This document shows, piece after piece, positions 29,318 through 33,007 of a DNA stretch of 33,007 nucleotides. Source of the stretch: Anaerolineaceae bacterium. Its GTDB lineage: Bacteria > Chloroflexota > Anaerolineae > Promineifilales > Promineifilaceae. Numbering within the stretch: the first letter of the stretch is position 1; each line of letters opens with the position of its first letter. Position numbers and translations under genes: made by a program. The stretch covers positions 1-33,007 of the forward strand of contig PABI01000142.1 of NCBI GenBank assembly GCA_002699125.1, in the 5' to 3' direction. The notes beneath the pieces are model-generated. The model saw only the letters and a list, made by a program, of their open reading frames with translations, was not told the DNA's origin and made no database searches.

Positions 29318-31855
29318 ATGATGGACACCGACGGAAAATTTTATTTAGGCCACGCAGTAGACGCGAAAACAAACGAGAAAACCGAGCAACCCCTGCTGTA
29401 CGATCCAGATGATTTGGTGACCCATGCTGTGGTTGTGGGCATGACCGGTTCCGGCAAGACGGGACTCTGCCTGGATTTGTTGGAGGAAGCGGCGCTGAAC
29501 AACGTGCCTGCCCTGATGATCGATCCCAAAGGGGATATCACCAACGCACTGATGCATTTCCCCAACCTGGCGCCGGCCGATTTCCAGCCGTGGATCAACG
29601 CCAACGAAGCCCGGCGTGAAGGGAAAACGGTGGAGCAGGCCGCAGAAGAAACGGCCGCTCTCTGGCGCAATGGTCTGGCCGATTGGCAAATCACCCCGGA
29701 CCGCATTCAAAAGCTCAAGGATTCGGCCCAGTTTGCCATCTACACCCCTGGCTCCGACGCCGGACTGCCCGTCTCCATCTTGGCCTCGCTCAAAGCGCCA
29801 GACATCCCCTGGGAAAGCAACCGCGAACTGCTGCGCGAGAAAATTTCCGGCACCGTCACCGCTCTACTGGGGTTGGTTGGCCTGAAAGATATCGATCCGG
29901 TGCGGGCGCGGGAACACATCTTGCTGGCCAACATCTTTGAACACGCCTGGAGCCAGGGGCAAGATTTGGACCTGGCCAGTCTGATCATGCAGACGCAGGC
30001 TCCGCCCTTCACCAAACTGGGCGTTTTTGACGTCAACACCTTCTTCCCGGAGAAAGATCGCTTTGAACTGGCGATGATGCTCAATAATATTTTGGCCTCC
30101 CCCGCGTTCCAGGCGTGGATTGAAGGTGAGCCGTTGGACGTGGCCGGGTTGTTGTATCTGCCAGACGGCCGTCCCCGCCACACCATCTTCTACATTGCCC
30201 ACCTTTCCGAAGCAGAGCGCATGTTTTTTGTGACTTTGCTTTATTCGGCCGTGGAGTCGTGGATGCGGGCGCAGAAGGGCAGCACCACGCTGCGCGCACT
30301 GGTTTACTTCGACGAGATTTTTGGCTACCTGCCACCCACTGCGAATCCGCCCAGCAAAGAGCCGATGCTGCGCATGTTGAAGCAGGCGCGCGCCTTTGGC
30401 GTGGGCATGGTGCTGGCCACGCAAAATCCGGTCGATGTGGACTACAAGGCGCTGTCCAACGCCGGAACGTGGTTCATTGGCAAGCTGGGCACGGAGCAGG
30501 ACAAGGCGCGCCTGCTCGATGGCCTGACCACGGCCGCCGGTGGCGGCTTCGACCGGCGTGTGTATGATGATTTGATCTCTGCCCTGGGCAAACGGGTTTT
30601 CTTGCTGCGCAACGTGCATGATAAGCAGCCGTCGCTTTTCCAAACGCGCTGGGCGATGAATTATTTGGCCGGGCCGGTGACAAGGGATCAGATTCCGGCG
30701 TTGAATGTGCTTGCGGGGGTCGGTAATCAGTTATCGGTGGTCGGTAATCAGTATTCAGTGGAAAGTGAAAAGTTAGACGTGAAAAGTGGAGAGTTGGCGG
30801 CAACGACACCTGCACTTGAGACCGTCCAGTCTCCAGTCTCTACTCTCCAATCTCCAAGTTTGCCAGGTGAGGCGGCCAAACCGGCCGTGCCGGGGCGAAC
30901 GGAAGAATACTTCCTACCGCAAACTTTGACCTTGAGCGAAGCAGCGAAGCGGGACGGCCGTTCCCTCCCATCATCTGCCGAATCTGCCGGTATTTTGTAC
31001 CGGCCCGTGCTGGTGGCTCAGGCCGGCGTGAGCTTTAGCAACCGTCGTTACAATTTGGAGCATGAGGTGTGGCAAACGGCCGTAATCCCCCAACCAGATC
31101 GACGGGGCGTGGTGCGCTGGCAAGATTTTGAAACTGAACGCATCGACAGCCGCCAATTTGAGCGCGCGCCGCTGCCCGACGCCCGCTTCCAAATGCTGGA
31201 AGCGCCGTTTGATGATTCGACAACCGTGACATCCATGAAGCGGGATTTTGAAGATTGGCTTTATCGCAGCCTGGAAGTTGAGGTGAAGGCCAACGAGGCG
31301 CTCAAAATTTATGGCGGCCCCAACGTCTCTGAGCCGGAATTTGCCCAACAGTGTGCTGACGCCGCCAAAGAAGAATCGGATGCCGAATGCAAAAAGGTGG
31401 CCGAGCAGTACGAGCGCAAAATCGACTCGGTGGAAGACAAGCTGAAGCGCGAGGAGCGTGAGCTGGCCGAAGACGAAGCCGAATATGATCAGCGCAAGCG
31501 GGAAGAAGCCGTCACCCACGCTGAGACGTTGTTTAGCCTGTTCAGCAAGCGACGGCGCAGCGTCTCTTCCTCCATGACCAAGCGGCGCATGACAGCCAAA
31601 GCCAAAGCCGATGTAGAAGAGTCCAAAGACGAAATTGCCGATCTGCAAAAGGAAATGGCCGAGCTGGAGCAGGAAGCGGAAGATGCCCTGCGCGAAATTC
31701 AGGCAAAATGGGAAAATATTGCCCAGGACACGACCACCATTCCCATCACCCCCACCAAAAGTGGCATCAACGTCACCTTGTTTGGCGTCGCCTGGCTGCC
31801 CCACCACATCGTTCAGGCAGATGACGATTTTGTTTTGCTGCCCGGCTATGCCTAA
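29318..31855 (+). CDS. HerA/DUF853-type P-loop ATPase with coiled coil
   Basis: The 845-residue protein starts at ATG 29318, with GGAGG 7 bp upstream. The ATPase core spans about residues 25-450. Walker A is GMTGSGKTGLC with K47, Walker B is ALVYFDEIF with D332 and E333, and a sensor-like MVLATQNPVDVDYKAL follows, as in HerA-like and DUF853 proteins. Residues about 467-515 are a low-complexity linker encoded by dispersed repeats. The C-terminal part has a conserved-looking segment (VWQTAVIPQPDRRGVVRWQDFE), a long charged coiled coil (about 680-810) and a beta-rich tail (GINVTLFGVAWLPH). HerA relatives are hexameric DNA or protein translocases. No NurA-type nuclease is adjacent, so the role is unknown. 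Confidence 0.85.
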   Translation: MMDTDGKFYLGHAVDAKTNEKTEQPLLYDPDDLVTHAVVVGMTGSGKTGLCLDLLEEAALNNVPALMIDPKGDITNALMHFPNLAPADFQPWINANEARREGKTVEQAAEETAALWRNGLADWQITPDRIQKLKDSAQFAIYTPGSDAGLPVSILASLKAPDIPWESNRELLREKISGTVTALLGLVGLKDIDPVRAREHILLANIFEHAWSQGQDLDLASLIMQTQAPPFTKLGVFDVNTFFPEKDRFELAMMLNNILASPAFQAWIEGEPLDVAGLLYLPDGRPRHTIFYIAHLSEAERMFFVTLLYSAVESWMRAQKGSTTLRALVYFDEIFGYLPPTANPPSKEPMLRMLKQARAFGVGMVLATQNPVDVDYKALSNAGTWFIGKLGTEQDKARLLDGLTTAAGGGFDRRVYDDLISALGKRVFLLRNVHDKQPSLFQTRWAMNYLAGPVTRDQIPALNVLAGVGNQLSVVGNQYSVESEKLDVKSGELAATTPALETVQSPVSTLQSPSLPGEAAKPAVPGRTEEYFLPQTLTLSEAAKRDGRSLPSSAESAGILYRPVLVAQAGVSFSNRRYNLEHEVWQTAVIPQPDRRGVVRWQDFETERIDSRQFERAPLPDARFQMLEAPFDDSTTVTSMKRDFEDWLYRSLEVEVKANEALKIYGGPNVSEPEFAQQCADAAKEESDAECKKVAEQYERKIDSVEDKLKREERELAEDEAEYDQRKREEAVTHAETLFSLFSKRRRSVSSSMTKRRMTAKAKADVEESKDEIADLQKEMAELEQEAEDALREIQAKWENIAQDTTTIPITPTKSGINVTLFGVAWLPHHIVQADDDFVLLPGYA
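30718..30860 (+). repeat. Dispersed repeats inserted in frame within the ATPase gene
   Basis: GGTCGGTAATCAGT occurs twice (30718-30731 and 30739-30752). It is followed by GTGGAAAGTGAAAAGT and GTGAAAAGTGGAGAG, which match the GTGAAAAGT hairpin family, and then by a CTCCAGTCTCTACTCTCCAA stretch. The whole block has the character of intergenic repeat DNA yet stays open and encodes about 48 residues (GNQLSVVGNQYSVESEKLDV and on). Confidence 0.7.
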
Positions 31856-31859
31856 AATA

Positions 31860-31952
31860 AAAAGCGGAACACAGAGTTACGCTGAGAAAGCGCAGAGAGG
31901 CACAGAGTTGTTCTCTGTGAAGCTCAGTGGAATCTCTGTGATGCTCTGTGTT
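31860..31952. repeat. CACAGAG-type repeat, inverted copy of 27320-27374
   Basis: The block begins AAAAGCGGAACACAGAGTT, identical for 19 bases to the reverse complement of the element at 27374. It continues with several CACAGAG, CTCTGTG and GCTCTGTG units that can pair with one another. It fills the 119-bp gap between the ATPase gene and the next gene and may end the ATPase transcript. Confidence 0.75.
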
Positions 31953-31974
31953 CCTGATCATAAGCTCTAAATTC

Positions 31975-32439
31975 ATGCAATCATCATTAGACGAAAAAGC
32001 TACAGACATTGGAAGGGCACGGCTGAAGCGCTGGTTTGAGCCGATTTTGGATGATCCGGGCTGGCGCAGCAATTTAGTGGATGCGCAGGCGGAGCAACTG
32101 CTGGCCTGGGGGCTGGCGCAGGTGGAGCAAACGGCCGTTCGCACCCAAACCCTCCCCGATGAAGATGCCAATCCTGTGTTGGAAAAGGATAGTACGGCCG
32201 TGCGTCTCATCATGGCCGGGGTGAATGACCTCATCGGCACGATTGGCCAACCGCCGGCGTTTGACCTGGTGGACGACACCATGACCCGCGTCCTGAAAAA
32301 TCTGCGCTGGCTGACCAACCAACCGCTGCGCCCCGAAAACTTGCGCCGCGTTAACCAGTTCAACCAGGCGCGCAAGGCTGAGGACCGCGACGCTGCTTTC
32401 CAACACCTGCTGGCGCTCATCCAAATGGATGCCGCCTGA
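31975..32439 (+). CDS. Hypothetical protein (154 aa)
   Basis: ATG 31975 is taken as start; an ATG at 31948 lies inside the repeat. No clear ribosome binding site precedes it. The product is predicted to be mostly helical and soluble (MQSSLDEKATDIGRARLKRW, then DDPGWRSNLVDAQAEQLLAWGLAQVEQTA, a central Pro/Asp-rich turn, and LVDDTMTRVLKNLRWLTNQPL). It contains two ACGGCCGT octamers, both encoding TAV, so it has the base signature of the surrounding genome. It lies between the ATPase and the DUF5946 gene, only 17 bp before the latter. I do not recognise the family. Confidence 0.65.
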   Translation: MQSSLDEKATDIGRARLKRWFEPILDDPGWRSNLVDAQAEQLLAWGLAQVEQTAVRTQTLPDEDANPVLEKDSTAVRLIMAGVNDLIGTIGQPPAFDLVDDTMTRVLKNLRWLTNQPLRPENLRRVNQFNQARKAEDRDAAFQHLLALIQMDAA

Positions 32440-32456
32440 GAACCCCTGATGCCTAC

Positions 32457-32927
32457 ATGACAAAATCTACGCCAATAGCTCACTGCCCCGAATGTGGTGG
32501 GCAATTTACAGCCGAAGAAACCTGCGCCGATCGCTACCATACTTGCCTGGCATTGGAATACACCGATCCCGCGTATTACGGGCCGGTACACCATCTTACG
32601 GTGCTGGCTTACATGCTCCAGCATCCCAGTCGGCTCTCGGCCAACGGGTGGCAAGCCATGCGTAACCTGCTGGATCGCTTTCTCAGCGAAGATATTTCCC
32701 CGACCAGAATGCGGCAACTGCTTCAGCATCAGGTAAAAAATAAATCATTTAGCATGGTCAAAGGGGAGCCCGCCGTCCAGCCCACCTGGGTCTGGAGCAA
32801 AACGGTTATGGATGTGCGACTGGCAGATGCCGGCACTTACTGCGCCGATGTGCACGCCTGGGCCGAAGCAGTTCACCATGACATTCAACAAGCAGACCTG
32901 ACAGGTTTCCTCCAAAAGAAGTCATAA
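32457..32927 (+). CDS. DUF5946 family protein
   Basis: The 156-residue protein starts with a metal-binding-like pair (HCPECGGQF, with a third cysteine in ETCADR and another in YHTCLALE). It is followed by LEYTDPAYYGPVHHLTVLAYMLQHPSRLS, the signature of DUF5946. Two histidines (VHHLTV) and the N-terminal cysteines suggest a metal site, but no activity is known to me. The C-terminal WSKTVMDVRLADAGTYCADVHAWAEAV also belongs to the family. The last residues (ADLTGFLQKKS) are encoded by the left arm of the repeat at 32895. It is close behind the 154-residue gene and may be co-transcribed with it. Confidence 0.8.
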   Translation: MTKSTPIAHCPECGGQFTAEETCADRYHTCLALEYTDPAYYGPVHHLTVLAYMLQHPSRLSANGWQAMRNLLDRFLSEDISPTRMRQLLQHQVKNKSFSMVKGEPAVQPTWVWSKTVMDVRLADAGTYCADVHAWAEAVHHDIQQADLTGFLQKKS

Positions 32928-32951
32928 TGCGAATGAAAACCTGTCAGGTTC
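32895..32951. repeat. Inverted repeat GACCTGACAGGTTT...AAACCTGTCAGGTTC
   Basis: The arms at 32895-32908 and 32937-32951 are near-perfect complements, and each is itself partly palindromic (ACCTGACAGGT). The DUF5946 stop codon lies in the loop. It is related in form to AAACCTCCCGCAGGTTT at 9645. Confidence 0.7.
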
Positions 32952-33007
32952 ACCGCCCCACAGTAATATGCGAAAAAAGAGGCGAAAATTGATAAATTTT
33001 CTCATAA

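Larger units (their letters stand above)
1771..32201. repeat. Highly iterated palindrome ACGGCCGT (51 copies by hand count)
   Basis: Exact copies start at, for example, 1771, 2141, 2478, 2989, 3153, 3579, 4342, 4782, 5385, 6008, 6879, 7945, 8280, 8955, 9363, 9511, 10754, 11516, 11555, 12266, 12397, 12694, 12855, 13790, 14477, 15575, 16639, 16717, 16959, 17610, 17647, 19257, 19501, 20044, 21210, 21360, 21883, 22907, 23463, 23507, 23675, 25274, 25658, 27387, 27519, 29250, 30165, 30954, 31076, 32131 and 32194. With mid-50s GC about one copy is expected in 33 kb. A further group of sites keeps CGGCCG with one altered flank, such as GCGGCCGT or ACGGCCGC. Copies occur on coding DNA of both strands and between genes (4782, 12266, 15575, 29250). 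The span given runs from the first to the last copy. Confidence 0.9.

Noticed and set aside
30971..31807. 278-codon minus-strand frame opposite the ATPase C-terminus
   Set aside because: It is the complement of the coiled-coil region; its phenylalanine- and glycine-rich product has no recognisable domain or start signal.
1..33007. CRISPR arrays, tRNA or rRNA genes
   Set aside because: The repeats seen are hairpins and dispersed words without regular spacing, and I found no cloverleaf or rRNA-like sequence.

Overview
The window reads as a chromosomal piece of a free-living bacterium with a mid-50s GC content. It is most likely a member of the Chloroflexota (Anaerolineae / Promineifilum-like lineages). 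This placement is inference. It rests on the style of the lipoproteins (LxxC signal followed by Thr/Pro-rich linkers), the DUF5946 and DUF433 proteins, an 895-residue pyruvate phosphate dikinase, large PAS/GAF kinases and many short hairpin repeats between genes. No rRNA, tRNA or CRISPR array was seen.

Layout. 1-1265: an ISAzo13-type insertion sequence whose transposase is split by a -1 frame change at an A8 run. 1389-3436: a TetR regulator, a hotdog thioesterase and a GNAT acetyltransferase, with the same 14-bp palindrome in front of the regulator and the thioesterase. 3458-6308 (minus): an ECF sigma factor, an OsmC-like protein and a flavin amine oxidase. 6725-12237 (minus): five lipoproteins in a row, one a PD40 beta-propeller and one with an FG-GAP motif, a TPR-like region and two beta-sandwich domains. 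12367-15310 (minus): a PH-like membrane protein, a small conserved protein and a soluble GAF-GAF histidine kinase. 15664-18584: an unknown protein, a PfkB sugar kinase and an MFS exporter. 18718-24226: a 753-residue lipoprotein facing a 1079-residue PAS hybrid kinase. 24554-27241: ppdK, with a CRP-type palindrome about 200 bp upstream. 27383-29160: a patch of broken and probably foreign genes (decapitated cyclic-nucleotide-binding gene, PD-(D/E)XK-like protein, DUF433 antitoxin with a truncated partner). 29318-32927: a HerA/DUF853-type ATPase followed by two small genes, the last a DUF5946 protein.

Two sequence-level signals overlie the genes. First, the palindrome ACGGCCGT occurs 51 times by my hand count, about one per 650 bp, where base composition predicts about one in the whole window. 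It lies in coding DNA in all three codon phases and also between genes, much like the cyanobacterial HIP1 octamer. This is the most unusual feature of the window. Second, several families of short inverted repeats fill nearly every intergenic space. In places they run into genes and supply protein tails or linkers (GNAT, PfkB, DUF5946, the 665-residue lipoprotein and the ATPase).

The gene content suggests an environmental heterotroph with rich sensing capacity (two large kinases, an ECF sigma factor, TetR) and many surface-anchored lipoproteins. No single established pathway links the genes. The small operon-like groups are the TetR/thioesterase/GNAT run, the lipoprotein run and the ATPase/DUF5946 run.
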